A stretch of DNA of 54,286 nt. Source: Luminiphilus sp. GTDB lineage: Bacteria; Pseudomonadota; Gammaproteobacteria; Pseudomonadales; Halieaceae. The notes under the pieces are model-generated. The model saw only the letters and a list, made by a program, of their open reading frames with translations, ran no database searches and was not told the DNA's origin. Both the position numbers and the translations under genes were made by a program. This document shows positions 44,259-54,149 of this stretch, in pieces. How positions within the stretch are numbered: position 1 is the stretch's first letter; each line of letters begins with the position of its first letter. The stretch spans positions 1 through 54,286 of the forward strand of contig JADHQG010000003.1 of NCBI GenBank assembly GCA_016778045.1. The letters run 5' to 3'.

Positions 44259-44283
44259 GCTCGGAGCGGGCATTTCTCCGAGC
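44259..44283. repeat. 8-bp perfect stem-loop in the cytochrome c'/aminotransferase promoter region
   Basis: GCTCGGAG (44259-44266), 9-nt loop, CTCCGAGC (44276-44283), between divergent genes. Could be an operator or a leader hairpin; no known motif recognised. Confidence 0.5.
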
Positions 44284-44353
44284 AGGCTATCCCAATAAGG
44301 GGAGTGAGTTGCCCCCCTTGGTGGGTTTACACTTTGCCTCCTAAGGAGACGCC

Positions 44354-45670
44354 ATGTCGAATCAGTTACCGCTAGATGCCTACTGGATGCCGTATACCGG
44401 TAACCGCCAGTTCAAACGAGACCCGCGCATCATTGTTGCGGCTCAGGATGTGTGGTTTACGGATGATCAGGGCAGGCGGATTCTTGACGGACACTCCGGT
44501 CTGTGGACATCTGGGTTGGGACACGGCCATCCCGAGGTATCCAAGGCGGTGGCGGAACAGATTGAGACGCTGGATTTCGCACCGCCCTTTCAGTTCGGTC
44601 ACCCGGCGGCTTTCCAGTTGGCGGATCGACTCAGGCATTTGATGCCCGGTGATCTTAACTATGCCTTTTTCACCAACTCGGGATCCGAGTCCGCTGACAC
44701 GTCGTTGAAGATGGCGCGCGCCTACTGGCGTCTCAAGGGGCAGCCGGCCAAGACGCGGTTTATCGGCCGCCAGAAGGGGTATCACGGGGTCAATTACGGC
44801 GGTACCGCGGTCGGTGGTATTGGCGCCAATCGTAAGCCCTTCGGACAGTCATTGGAGGTTGATCACCTGCGGCACACCATGCTGCCCGAGAATGCCTTTT
44901 GTCGAGGCATGCCCGTTCATGGTGCCCAACTTGCCGATGAGCTTGCGGATCTGATTACGCTGCATGACGCCTCGACCATCGCCGCCGTTATTGTCGAGCC
45001 TATGGCAGGTTCGGCGGGTGTCATCCCGCCGCCCACGGGTTACCTGCAACGATTGCGTGAGCTTTGTGATGCAAACGATATTCTGCTGATCTTCGACGAG
45101 GTCATCACCGGGCTGGGCCGATGCGGGGCTTACACCGGAGCTGAAGCGTTTGGTGTGACCCCCGATATACTCAACCTGGCCAAGCAAATCACCAATGGTG
45201 CGGTGCCAATGGGCGCGGTGATGGCGACCCCCGAGATTTACGACACCTTCATGGCGCATGGTGGACCGGATTATGCGTTGGAATTTGCCCATGGGTATAC
45301 TTATTCGGGACACCCGGTCGCCTGCGCAGCCGGGCTGGCTGCGCTTGAGGTCTTGGTGCGAGACGAGTTGCCTGCGAGGGTGGCCGCAGAGGCGCCATTT
45401 TGGGAGTCCCTGCTCCACGACGCGGTAGCAGACAAGCCTCATGTCGCAGACGTGCGCAATTATGGCTTCGCTGGAGCGATGACGTTGGATCCCTACCCGG
45501 GAGAGCCGCTCCGCAGACCCTTTGAGGTTGCCATGCGGATGTGGGAGAAGGGCTTTCTGGTGCGCTATGGCGGCGATACGATTCAGCTCGCGCCGCACTT
45601 TGTGATGGCGCGCGAGCAGATGACCTCGCTCGTGGAGGCGCTGGCCGAATCTTTGGATGAGTTAGCCTGA
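44354..45670 (+). CDS. Omega-amino acid:pyruvate aminotransferase (class III)
   Basis: A 438-residue PLP enzyme close to beta-alanine:pyruvate transaminases: N-terminal YWMPYTGNRQFKRDPR and ILDGHSGLWTSGLGHGHPEV, FDEVITGLGRCG, then Lys277 in LAKQITNGAVPMG, which binds PLP. It moves amino groups from beta-alanine, other omega-amino acids or amines to pyruvate. AAGGAG lies 6 bp upstream of the ATG. A T-rich tract (45715-45727) 45 bp past the stop may aid termination, though the hairpin before it is weak. Confidence 0.88.
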   Translation: MSNQLPLDAYWMPYTGNRQFKRDPRIIVAAQDVWFTDDQGRRILDGHSGLWTSGLGHGHPEVSKAVAEQIETLDFAPPFQFGHPAAFQLADRLRHLMPGDLNYAFFTNSGSESADTSLKMARAYWRLKGQPAKTRFIGRQKGYHGVNYGGTAVGGIGANRKPFGQSLEVDHLRHTMLPENAFCRGMPVHGAQLADELADLITLHDASTIAAVIVEPMAGSAGVIPPPTGYLQRLRELCDANDILLIFDEVITGLGRCGAYTGAEAFGVTPDILNLAKQITNGAVPMGAVMATPEIYDTFMAHGGPDYALEFAHGYTYSGHPVACAAGLAALEVLVRDELPARVAAEAPFWESLLHDAVADKPHVADVRNYGFAGAMTLDPYPGEPLRRPFEVAMRMWEKGFLVRYGGDTIQLAPHFVMAREQMTSLVEALAESLDELA

Positions 45671-45814
45671 GTCGCCGCAGAACCCTCGTCGCGCAGCGCC
45701 GTCTGGGTACTCCTGTTTCTTTTTTTTACCGACGAGTGCCATGACGCCCGCGAAATGCAAGAGACCGCACCCGCAGCGTGTGCCCTCTGCAGCGGATAAG
45801 CTGGAGGAGCAGTG

Positions 45815-46624
45815 ATGACCTCGTGGACGCCGTATTACATCGTCAACGCCTTCACAGAGCGGACATTCGGTGGCAATCCTGCCGCTGTCATGGTCCTAGA
45901 TGATTGGTTGAACGACGATCAGCTGCTGGCGCTAGCAGCGCAACACAACCTTTCTGAGACCGCGTTTCTGGTCGAGCGCGACCCAGGTGTTTACGGTCTT
46001 CGGTGGTTTACACCCGCGGCCGAGGTGCCGCTATGTGGTCATGCGACGTTAGCCGCCGCTCACGTGCTGCGACACGAGTTGGGCGTCGACGTGCCACGGT
46101 TGCAGTTTGAGACACTGCATAGCGGGCGGCTGACTGCCAGCGCGCAGGAAGTGGGCATCGCGATCGACCTGCCAGCGATAACCTTTGAGCCGCACGCAAC
46201 GGAGTCTGAGATTGTCGCTGCCCTCGGTGTGGCGGTGCTGGAAGCGGTCAGACCGGTCGAGACGCCATGGCAGGTCGTTTATCGGTTGGCGCATGAGCAG
46301 GATGTCAGGACGCTGACACCGGACATCGGCCGGCTCGCGCGCGCGGTGCCCCATTGCGTCATTGTCACTGCGGAGGGGCTTCAGGTGGATTTTGTCTCGC
46401 GGATGTTTGCACCGCAGTATGGCGTTGACGAAGACCCGGTAACGGGTTCTGCACACTGTCTTTTGACACCCTTCTGGGCAGCCTCTTATGGCAAATCCTC
46501 GCTCACCGCTGAGCAGTGTTCATCGCGTGGCGGCAGGTTGCACTGTGCCTTGGAGGATTCGCGGGTCATCTTGACGGGGCAGGCTGTCACCTTCGCCACA
46601 GGGCACATCACCGCCCCGATCTGA
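45815..46624 (+). CDS. PhzF family protein
   Basis: A 269-residue isomerase-fold protein of the PhzF/diaminopimelate-epimerase-like family. FGGNPAAV at the N-terminus and Glu48 in NLSETAFLV, the catalytic acid, are present, along with EVPLCGHATLAAAHVL and DEDPVTGSAHC. Most members have unknown substrates. ATG at 45815 with GGAGGAG upstream; a GTG one codon earlier is possible. Confidence 0.93.
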   Translation: MTSWTPYYIVNAFTERTFGGNPAAVMVLDDWLNDDQLLALAAQHNLSETAFLVERDPGVYGLRWFTPAAEVPLCGHATLAAAHVLRHELGVDVPRLQFETLHSGRLTASAQEVGIAIDLPAITFEPHATESEIVAALGVAVLEAVRPVETPWQVVYRLAHEQDVRTLTPDIGRLARAVPHCVIVTAEGLQVDFVSRMFAPQYGVDEDPVTGSAHCLLTPFWAASYGKSSLTAEQCSSRGGRLHCALEDSRVILTGQAVTFATGHITAPI

Positions 46625-46723
46625 GGGCGCTCGGAGTCTGGTTGTCGGTAAGCCACATCCTCGCAGCGTTGGTGCCTTGAGAAAGCAGCGCGATGCGACG
46701 CGGTGAGGTCGCAGTATTCCGCG

Positions 46724-48520
46724 CTAGGGGCTCATCGCCACGTCTTGGTTAGCGAGTTGCGCTGCCAGCCAAGCGTCCATGCGGGCTTCTAGAATATCGA
46801 GTGGGAGCGCACCCGCGCCCAGCATGTGATCGTGGAAGCTGCGGATATCAAAGTTGTCGCCAAGAGCTGTTTCGGCCTTGCCTCTGAGCTCCAGCATTTT
46901 CAGTTGTCCGATCTTGTAAGCCAGTGCCTGCCCGGGCCAGCCAATGTAGCGGTCGATCTCATTGATGATGTCGGCCTCGGACTTGGCGGCGTTATCGAGA
47001 AAGTAATCGATCGCCCTTTGTCGGCTCCAGCCGAAATAGTGGATGCCGGTGTCGACCACCAGGCGCACCGCTCGCCACATGTCATACACCAGTTGTCCGT
47101 AGCGGGAGTAGGGGTCGGTATACAAACCCATGTCATAACCGAGGCGCTCTGAGTACAGGCCCCAGCCCTCGATGAAGGCAGTAAAGCCTCCGTTGCGGCG
47201 GAACTCCGGTAGTCCGGTGAGTTCTTGGGCCAGTGCTATCTGCAGATGATGGCCGGGCACGCTCTCGTGCACGCTCAGCACCTCCATTTCAAACTTGGGT
47301 CGCACGGCCGGCTGATGGAGGTTGACGTAGTACCAGCCCGGCCGGGAACCATCGATCGCAGGACGCATGTAATAGGCGGTAGTGGTATCCGGCGCTTCTT
47401 CGTCTGGAATAGGGCGCACACCATAGGGTGCTCTGGGGAGTTTGCCAAAAAGCTTCACCAGTCCTGGGTCGAGGCGTTTCGACACTGCCTGATAGCCCTC
47501 GAGCAACGCTTCTGGGGTGTCGTAGTAGAACTGCGGGTCAGTGCGCAGGAAGGTGTTGAAGGCCGCGATGTCGCCTTCAAATTTAACCTCTTCAATGACC
47601 GCCAGCATTTCGCTTCGGATGCGCGCCACTTCTTGTAGCCCGATTTCGTGGATTTCGTCCGGTGTTAAGTCGGTGGTAGTAAAGTGCCGTGCTAGGCGGC
47701 TGTAGACCTGCTTTCCACCGGGCAGTGCGCCAATGCCCGGCGCCCTCGCGGCGGGCAGATAATCCTGTTCAAGAAAGCTGAGGAGTTCCTGCAATGCCGG
47801 ATTGATCTCCTTATCAATGATGGCGGCGGCGGATGCGGTAAGTGTCTCGCGCGTCTCATCATCGAAACTCTCTGGCATCTCTGCAAAGGCGCGGTAGAAC
47901 GGACTTTCCTCAGCGTCATTGGTGATCAGGTTTTGAATCTGGGCGGGCACGCGCGACATGACGATCTGCGCCTGAGTGCGCTCCCGTGCGATCCCCTCTT
48001 GCAGGAGGGCACGATAGTCTCCCAACTGCGCTGGCAAGGCGTCCAGGCGCGCCAGCCAGTCCTCGTAATCCCGCTTATTCTCCATGGGCAGGTAATCGAT
48101 CATGCTGTGTCGATGTTGGGGGCCAGAGCGCATATTCAGCGCGATCAGATGCAGGCCATCCTCGAACTCTGTGCGGTTGTCTCTCAGCTGCCTGAGGAGC
48201 ATGGCCCGGTTTATTTGCTCATCGCTGGTCAGCGTGGCGGGTTCCAACTGTTCGAGGCGTTGTACAAACTGACCTTCGTCATCGTAGCGTCGCTGAAAGG
48301 CCTCAGGGCTCATGTCGGTCCACTGGTTGTTGCCAGAGCGATCTCCGTACTCGAGCCGTCGCTCCGGATATTGTTCGAGCACCCACTGCCAGTGCTCGTC
48401 GATAATGGCCGAGAGCGCCGATTCTGACGCTGAGGCCGAAAGCGGCGCCACGAAGAGGCAGCCGGCCAAGAGTCCGCGCACCAGCGGCCATAGATGAGAC
48501 GATGCGTTGTGTTCAGTCAT
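46724..48520 (-). CDS. Exported DUF885 protein, probable metallopeptidase-like
   Basis: A 598-residue protein with a signal peptide (core LLAGCLFVAPLSA, cleavage after SASA) and the DUF885 fold. The motif SVHESVPGHHLQIALAQE, followed by a Glu in FIEGWGLYSE, resembles a zinc HExxH-type site with an altered spacing, as usual in this family. Some members are proposed to be dipeptidyl or carboxypeptidase-like, but activity is not established. Single-gene unit; its start is 113 bp downstream of nothing on the same strand except the ACAD gene end. Confidence 0.88.
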   Translation of the reverse strand: MTEHNASSHLWPLVRGLLAGCLFVAPLSASASESALSAIIDEHWQWVLEQYPERRLEYGDRSGNNQWTDMSPEAFQRRYDDEGQFVQRLEQLEPATLTSDEQINRAMLLRQLRDNRTEFEDGLHLIALNMRSGPQHRHSMIDYLPMENKRDYEDWLARLDALPAQLGDYRALLQEGIARERTQAQIVMSRVPAQIQNLITNDAEESPFYRAFAEMPESFDDETRETLTASAAAIIDKEINPALQELLSFLEQDYLPAARAPGIGALPGGKQVYSRLARHFTTTDLTPDEIHEIGLQEVARIRSEMLAVIEEVKFEGDIAAFNTFLRTDPQFYYDTPEALLEGYQAVSKRLDPGLVKLFGKLPRAPYGVRPIPDEEAPDTTTAYYMRPAIDGSRPGWYYVNLHQPAVRPKFEMEVLSVHESVPGHHLQIALAQELTGLPEFRRNGGFTAFIEGWGLYSERLGYDMGLYTDPYSRYGQLVYDMWRAVRLVVDTGIHYFGWSRQRAIDYFLDNAAKSEADIINEIDRYIGWPGQALAYKIGQLKMLELRGKAETALGDNFDIRSFHDHMLGAGALPLDILEARMDAWLAAQLANQDVAMSP

Positions 48521-48635
48521 GACGTGTTCACTCCGGGCGCCAGTAGACGGACTGCTGGCGATTTCTCAATAGATCTGGGGTGCTACCCGGTCGTGCCGGC
48601 GCAGGTCCGGCGGTGGTACACGGGATATGTGCGGG

Positions 48636-49784
48636 TTAGCGACCCAGTATCGAGCGCGCAACCAACTCGCGCATGATCTCTGACGAGCCGCCATAAATCG
48701 TCTGAATGCGGGCATCGACATAGAACCGTGAAATGGGGTATTCCGAGGTATACCCGTAGCCGCCAAACATCTGCAGGCACTGATCGGCCACGCGGCATTG
48801 CATCTCGCAGCTGGCTAGCTTCAGCATCGCCGCGGCGTCGGCAGTTAAAGTGCCCTCGGCGTACTCGCGCGCGCACTGCTCGTAAAACGCTCGATTAATG
48901 GCGATGTCGGTTTTGACGTCAGCCAGTTTGAATCGGGTATTCTGGAACTGCCCGATTTTTTGGCCAAAAGCCTCGCGCTCCTGCACATACTGCAGGGTGA
49001 TGTTGAGTGCGCCCTCTGAGGCGGCCACCGCTTGCGCAGCGATACCGAGTCGCTCCCGCGGAAGCTCTTCCATCATGATTACAAAGCCGCGGTTTTCCTT
49101 GCCAAGTAGCGCCTCCGCCGGCAAGCGGACATCGTTAAAGAACAGCAGCGCCGTATCGGAGGTGTGTTGACCAATCTTGTCGATCTTTTTGGACTTTTCG
49201 AAGCCGGGGCTGTGTGCATCGACGAGGAACAGCGAGGTGCCTTTGGCGCCTTTGCCTGGATCAGTAATGGCGGCCACAATCACTAGGTCGGCATGGATGC
49301 CGTTAGTGATAAAGATCTTGGATCCATTGAGAACCCATTCGTCTCCGTCGCGCACCGCGTTGGTGCGAATGCCCTGAACGTCCGAGCCGGCGCCCGGCTC
49401 GGTCATCGCGAGTGCGCCGACAACTTCGCCCTTGGCCATGCGCGGCAACCAGTGCATCTTTTGCTCCTCAGTGCCGTGCCGGCTGAGGTAGGGCGCGATG
49501 ATGTTGTTGTGGATGCCATAGCTGGAGGCGAAACCGCCGAATCCCATCTCCGACAGCTCTTCAATCATCGCCAACGTGACGTGAGGCGTGGTGCCGGCGC
49601 CCCCGTATTGCTCTTCCATATCGGGGCAGAGCAAGCCCGCTTCACCCAAGCGGTTCCAGAGCGTGCGCGGCACCATCCGCTGCTCTTCCCACTCCTCGTA
49701 GTGGGGTGTAATCTCCTGCTCGAAAGCGCGCCGCGCCATATCTCGAAACAGCGTGAGTTCGTCCAAATCAACGGCTTGATTCAT
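48636..49784 (-). CDS. Acyl-CoA dehydrogenase
   Basis: A 382-residue FAD enzyme that introduces a trans-2 double bond in acyl-CoA. The signature LAMTEPGAGSD, the FAD/ETF region CLQMFGGYGYTSEYP and the catalytic Glu369 in TIYGGSSEIMRE are present. ATG at 49784 is chosen because the longer frame would overlap the divergent PhyH gene and has no family similarity. The specific acyl chain is not determined. Confidence 0.95.
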   Translation of the reverse strand: MNQAVDLDELTLFRDMARRAFEQEITPHYEEWEEQRMVPRTLWNRLGEAGLLCPDMEEQYGGAGTTPHVTLAMIEELSEMGFGGFASSYGIHNNIIAPYLSRHGTEEQKMHWLPRMAKGEVVGALAMTEPGAGSDVQGIRTNAVRDGDEWVLNGSKIFITNGIHADLVIVAAITDPGKGAKGTSLFLVDAHSPGFEKSKKIDKIGQHTSDTALLFFNDVRLPAEALLGKENRGFVIMMEELPRERLGIAAQAVAASEGALNITLQYVQEREAFGQKIGQFQNTRFKLADVKTDIAINRAFYEQCAREYAEGTLTADAAAMLKLASCEMQCRVADQCLQMFGGYGYTSEYPISRFYVDARIQTIYGGSSEIMRELVARSILGR

Positions 49785-49866
49785 GTTCCTGCCCTGAACG
49801 GCTTTTTGAAAGCAGGAGTATGAAGAAGATCTCGCCGCAGCACAAAGCAGGCCCGGAGACAGCACT

Positions 49867-50763
49867 GTGCAGGCATCCAAGATTCAATCCAGTCAGGATG
49901 GGCCCGAGACCCGGGAGCGTTTGTTGCTTCAGCTGTCGCCATTGTTGCCCGACCATGAAGTGACGAGCCTAGTCGAACAATTTGATACTGAGGGCTACTG
50001 TGTCATTCCTGAGCTGCTCGACGCGTCTCAGCTACAGCAACAGCGTGAGGCCCTCGCTCCGTGGATTGATGGTGGGCCGAAGGGGCGGAACGTTTTCGAG
50101 GGGACCCGTACGCACCGCATCTACGCGATGCTGGCCAAAGATCCGGCGTTTGCCGACTTGGTGGCCCATCCCGTCTCATTGGCGTGGGCTGAGCACTATC
50201 TCGGGCAGAGTTGTCTGTTGTCCGCCTGTCTGGCTATTCATCTGCAGCCGGGTGAGTCAGCTCAACCCTGGCACACGGATGACGGCCATACCTCCCTGAC
50301 GCCACCGCATGACTTACTCGGCGTGTCGACCTTTTGGGCGCTCGATGATACGACGGTGGAGAACGGCGCCACCGAGGTGCTGCCCGGCAGTCATCGCTGG
50401 TCTGAGACCGAGTTCCCGGGGGTGCTACGGGATCAGGATTTTGCAACGGGAGAAGACGTAGCCGGCGACCCGGGGGCGCACCCAGGCGCCGTGAAGGTCA
50501 CCATGCCAGCGGGGTCTTTGATGATCGCCCGGGGTGACCTGTGGCACCGCGGTGGGGCGAACCGGTCGGATACCACTCGTTGTCTCATTACCCCGCAATA
50601 CTGTGCGGGTTGGTTGCGGCCGCTGGAAAGCATGCTGTTGTCGGTGCCGCCCGAGCCTGCCGCCGCCCTGCCAAAGCGTGTCCGGGAATTGCTCGGGTAC
50701 TCCATTCATCCCCCGTTTATGGGTTATTCTGACGGCATGCATCCGCAGCGGGTGTTGTCATGA
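49867..50763 (+). CDS. Phytanoyl-CoA dioxygenase (PhyH) family protein
   Basis: A 298-residue Fe(II)/2-oxoglutarate dioxygenase-type protein. The iron triad is visible: HTD in QPWHTDDGH, and the distal His in GDLWHRGGANRS, followed by the Arg (TTRCLIT) that binds 2-oxoglutarate. It begins FDTEGYCVIPELL, the usual PhyH opening. GTG start at 49867. It hydroxylates a small molecule or lipid; substrate unknown. 82 bp separates its start from the divergent ACAD start. Confidence 0.9.
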   Translation: MQASKIQSSQDGPETRERLLLQLSPLLPDHEVTSLVEQFDTEGYCVIPELLDASQLQQQREALAPWIDGGPKGRNVFEGTRTHRIYAMLAKDPAFADLVAHPVSLAWAEHYLGQSCLLSACLAIHLQPGESAQPWHTDDGHTSLTPPHDLLGVSTFWALDDTTVENGATEVLPGSHRWSETEFPGVLRDQDFATGEDVAGDPGAHPGAVKVTMPAGSLMIARGDLWHRGGANRSDTTRCLITPQYCAGWLRPLESMLLSVPPEPAAALPKRVRELLGYSIHPPFMGYSDGMHPQRVLS

Positions 50764-50812
50764 GCAATGCTTCGCTGACTCATTAACGATAATCGAACAT
50801 TCCGAGGTCATC

Positions 50813-52243
50813 ATGCGCGACTACACACAGTTCTATATCAACGGTAAGTGGGTTGACCCCGTCACACCCAAAACGCTCGAGGTACTGGACCCCTCTACCG
50901 AAGAGGCCTGTGCGACCATTTCACTCGGTTCAGAAGCCGACGTCGATTTGGCGGTGGCCGCAGCCAAAGCCGCGTTTGAAACCTTCAGCCAGACCTCTGT
51001 GGAGGAGCGGGTCGGAATGCTCGAGCGGATGGCGGAGATTTTCCAGCGCCGCATTGGCGAGATCGCCGAGGCCATTCGTCTCGAAATGGGTGCGCCCATC
51101 AAGCTGGCCAGTACCGCGCAGGCGTATGCCGGGCTGGGCCACATCACCGAAGCCGCGAAGATTTTGAAGGACTACACCTTCACCGAAGATCTGGGCCCAC
51201 ACCGGGTGGTGAAAGAGCCCATCGGCGTCTGCGGCCTCATCACCCCTTGGAATTGGCCCCTGAATCAGGTCAGCTGCAAGGTCGCGCCGGCGCTGGCGGT
51301 GGGCTGCACCATGGTGCTTAAGCCCAGCGAAATCGCGCCGCTGTCGGCTTATCTCTATGCAGAGATTATGGATGAGGCGGGCATTCCCGCCGGCGTATTC
51401 AATCTGGTCAACGGCGACGGACCCACTGTCGGTGAGGCCCTGTCGCGCCATCCCGATGTCGACATGATGTCCTTTACCGGCTCAACGCGCGCGGGCTCGC
51501 TGGTCGCACAAAATGCCGCGCCCACCGTTAAGCGCGTCACGCAGGAGCTGGGCGGTAAGTCACCGAATATCATCCTCGCGGATGCCGATTTGGAGGCAGC
51601 GGTCACCCGCGGCGTGATGCATATGTACAACAACACCGGGCAATCCTGTAACGCACCATCGCGCATGCTGGTGCCCCGCGACCTGCTGTCTGAGGCGGAA
51701 GCGATTGCCGCCAAGGTCACCGAGAGCGTGGTGATTGGCCCGACCGCTGAAGACTCCACAACGATGGGTCCTGTTGTTTCCAAGGTGCAGTGGGACAAGA
51801 TTCAGGCGCTCATCGAAGGCGGCATCGCCGAGGGCGCGAAAGTGGTCTGCGGCGGACCGGGCCTGCCTGATGGCATTGACCGGGGCTATTACGTGCGACC
51901 CACGGTGTTCTCCGATGTCACGAATGACATGAGCATCGCTGCGCAGGAAATCTTTGGCCCCGTGTTGGTTATGATTCCTTATGACAGCGAGGAAGAGGCG
52001 ATCCAGATCGCCAACGACACGCCATACGGTTTGGCAGGCTATGTGCAGAGCGGCGATTTAGACCACGCGAGAAAAGTGGCATCGCGCATTCGCGCCGGTA
52101 ATGTGCACATTAACGGCGCTTCGCCCGGCATGGATGTACCCTTCGGCGGTTACAAGCAGTCGGGTAATGGCCGCGAATGGGGCGCACACGGCTTCACTGA
52201 TTACCTCGAGATCAAGGCGATCTCCGGGTTTGAGGCTGCCTGA
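50813..52243 (+). CDS. NAD(P)-dependent aldehyde dehydrogenase
   Basis: A 476-residue ALDH. Catalytic Cys279 in NNTGQSCNAPSR and the general base Glu in QELGGKSPNII are present; ITPWNWPLNQ marks the cofactor site. The ATG at 50813 is 49 bp after the PhyH stop; the longer frame lies within PhyH in another register. It oxidises an aldehyde to the acid; likely co-transcribed with the PhyH gene and glpK. Confidence 0.94.
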   Translation: MRDYTQFYINGKWVDPVTPKTLEVLDPSTEEACATISLGSEADVDLAVAAAKAAFETFSQTSVEERVGMLERMAEIFQRRIGEIAEAIRLEMGAPIKLASTAQAYAGLGHITEAAKILKDYTFTEDLGPHRVVKEPIGVCGLITPWNWPLNQVSCKVAPALAVGCTMVLKPSEIAPLSAYLYAEIMDEAGIPAGVFNLVNGDGPTVGEALSRHPDVDMMSFTGSTRAGSLVAQNAAPTVKRVTQELGGKSPNIILADADLEAAVTRGVMHMYNNTGQSCNAPSRMLVPRDLLSEAEAIAAKVTESVVIGPTAEDSTTMGPVVSKVQWDKIQALIEGGIAEGAKVVCGGPGLPDGIDRGYYVRPTVFSDVTNDMSIAAQEIFGPVLVMIPYDSEEEAIQIANDTPYGLAGYVQSGDLDHARKVASRIRAGNVHINGASPGMDVPFGGYKQSGNGREWGAHGFTDYLEIKAISGFEAA

Positions 52244-52270
52244 CTCACCGATTCGTAACCGGGGCTGCCT

Positions 52271-53764
52271 GTGAAAGCGATTCTGGCGATCGATCAGGGT
52301 ACAACGGGCACCACGGTTGCGGTGATGAATACCCGGGGGGCTCTGCTGGGGAGCGTCAACTATGAGTTCCCCCAGATCTATCCCAAGCCGGGCTGGGTAG
52401 AGCATGACCCGGAGGCGATCTGGGCATCAGCCCTCAAGGGCATCCGCGCTGTCTTTCGCAGGGGGCTCTGCAAGCCCACCGAGGTTGCGTGTATTGGCAT
52501 TACCAATCAGCGAGAGACGTCGCTGCTGTGGGAGCGCCGCAGCGGCAAGCCATTGGGCAATGCCATTGTCTGGCAATGCCGACGCACGGCGAGTTTCTGT
52601 GAGGGATTGCGCAAAAAAGGGCTGGAGCCCATGGTGCGCGATCGCACGGGGCTGGTGCTCGACCCGTATTTTTCGGCCAGCAAGTTCCGCTGGTTGCTCA
52701 ACGACATTGAGGGTGCCAGAGGTCGGGCCAAACGCGGTGACATCGCTGCCGGCACGATCGATTCTTACTTACTGTATCGGCTGACAGGGGGCGCGGTGCA
52801 TGCCACCGACGTCTCTAACGCCTCACGTACCTCACTGATGAATCTGCAGACACTGGATTGGGATTCAGAGCTGCTGAAACTGTTTAACGTTCCGAAAACC
52901 GTGTTGCCCGAGATTATCCCTTCGAGTGGTGACCTGGGTCGCACACAGGGTGTGCCGGGGCTGCCGGATGGCGTGCCCATTGCGGGCATTGCCGGCGATC
53001 AACAATCTGCGCTGTTTGGGCAGGCGGGCTTTGACCGGGGCGCTGCCAAATGCACCTTTGGCACCGGCTCCTTCATTTTGATGAATACCGGTCAGGACCG
53101 CATGCACAGCGACGCTGGTTTGCTAAGCACTGTGGCGTGGCAACTGCCCGGTCAGAAGACGCCGGTCTATGCGCTCGAGGGCGGCGCCTTCATCTGTGGT
53201 GCGGCGGTGCAGTGGCTTCGCGACGAGCTGGGCATCATCAAGCGCGCCCCGGACATCGAGAAGCTCGCCTCACAGGTACCCGACGCCGGCGGCGTTGAGT
53301 TTGTGCCCGCTTTGACGGGTTTAGGTGCGCCGCATTGGGATCCTGACGCGAGGGGCGTCATTTCAGGGCTGACCAGAGGGGCGGGTGCAGCGCATATCGC
53401 TCGCGCCACGCTTGAAGCCATGGCGCTACAGAACGTCGATATCCTCCGGGCCATGGAGCGCGACCTGGGTCGCAGGATGGGAGATCTGAAAGTCGACGGC
53501 GGAGCCGCCGCCAATAATTTGTTGATGCAATTACAGGCAGATTATCTGGGCAGGGCAATCATCCGTCCCAAAGTGATTGAAACCACGGTTGCGGGCGCTT
53601 GTTTCCTGGCGGGGCTCGGCGTCGGCATATGGAAGGACACCGAGGCGCTGGCCAAGGTGTGGCGAGCAGACCAGCGCTTTCCCTCCCGCATGGGAACGGG
53701 CCCGCGGCGCCGTAGGTTGGAATCCTGGCAGCAAGCCGTCAGTCGTGCCAAAACAGCAAGCTAA
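52271..53764 (+). CDS. glpK: Glycerol kinase
   Basis: A 497-residue FGGY kinase that makes glycerol 3-phosphate. Motifs: LAIDQGTTGTT at the N-terminus, WVEHDPEAIW, ITNQRETSLLW, CTFGTGSFILMN and KVDGGAAANN. The usual GTTSSR phosphate loop is GTTGTT here. The GTG at 52271 lies 27 bp after the ALDH stop. No glpF or glpD is in the window. Its neighbours suggest it serves glycerol released from lipid breakdown, an inference. Confidence 0.93.
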   Translation: MKAILAIDQGTTGTTVAVMNTRGALLGSVNYEFPQIYPKPGWVEHDPEAIWASALKGIRAVFRRGLCKPTEVACIGITNQRETSLLWERRSGKPLGNAIVWQCRRTASFCEGLRKKGLEPMVRDRTGLVLDPYFSASKFRWLLNDIEGARGRAKRGDIAAGTIDSYLLYRLTGGAVHATDVSNASRTSLMNLQTLDWDSELLKLFNVPKTVLPEIIPSSGDLGRTQGVPGLPDGVPIAGIAGDQQSALFGQAGFDRGAAKCTFGTGSFILMNTGQDRMHSDAGLLSTVAWQLPGQKTPVYALEGGAFICGAAVQWLRDELGIIKRAPDIEKLASQVPDAGGVEFVPALTGLGAPHWDPDARGVISGLTRGAGAAHIARATLEAMALQNVDILRAMERDLGRRMGDLKVDGGAAANNLLMQLQADYLGRAIIRPKVIETTVAGACFLAGLGVGIWKDTEALAKVWRADQRFPSRMGTGPRRRRLESWQQAVSRAKTAS

Positions 53765-53770
53765 AGCCTC

Positions 53771-53944
53771 ATGGCAGATATCCTGCGTTTTGAGAAGCCG
53801 CAAAAACCGAATCAAACACTCTGTCGGAACGGGCACCATAAATGGCGCCCAGTAAAAAGCGACCCCTTCGCTGTGCATCGCGGCGAATTGATTACCCGGT
53901 TTCGGTGCGAGCGCTGCGGCAAGGAAAAAACCAAAGCCACCTGA
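53771..53944 (+). CDS. Small zinc-ribbon-like protein
   Basis: A 57-residue basic protein starting MADILRFEKPQ, 6 bp after the glpK stop, so it is likely translated with it. It carries LCRNGHHKW and RFRCERCGKEKTK: one Cys-x3-His pair and one CxxC pair, enough for a zinc site. I recall similar short proteins in other Gammaproteobacteria, with no function known. No other frame competes. Confidence 0.65.
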   Translation: MADILRFEKPQKPNQTLCRNGHHKWRPVKSDPFAVHRGELITRFRCERCGKEKTKAT

Positions 53945-54073
53945 CAAAGAGTTATACCGGCTAGTGCGCCTGACACAGGGCGATGATGACATGGCGACTT
54001 TGCTTTCGCGGCGGCTCCCCCAAGCCTCGCTTCAGCAGTTGCCCGTGATCCGAGTATTACCACCAGTGGGGAG

Positions 54074-54085
54074 TAGTGGGCACTA
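54074..54085. promoter_or_regulatory. Short dyad upstream of the terminal aminotransferase
   Basis: TAGTG-GG-CACTA is a 5-bp dyad 64 bp before the last start codon, in a 205-bp gap with no other visible feature. Possibly an operator; weak evidence. Confidence 0.2.
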
Positions 54086-54149
54086 GTCGGAGTCGATACA
54101 CTTTGAGCACTGAAGATTGCCCCAGAGAAAGGCAATAGGAGGGATCCCC

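Noticed and set aside
49785-49880. N-terminal extension of the acyl-CoA dehydrogenase
   Set aside because: It would overlap the divergent PhyH gene and has no similarity to the family, whose proteins start near MNQAVDLDE.
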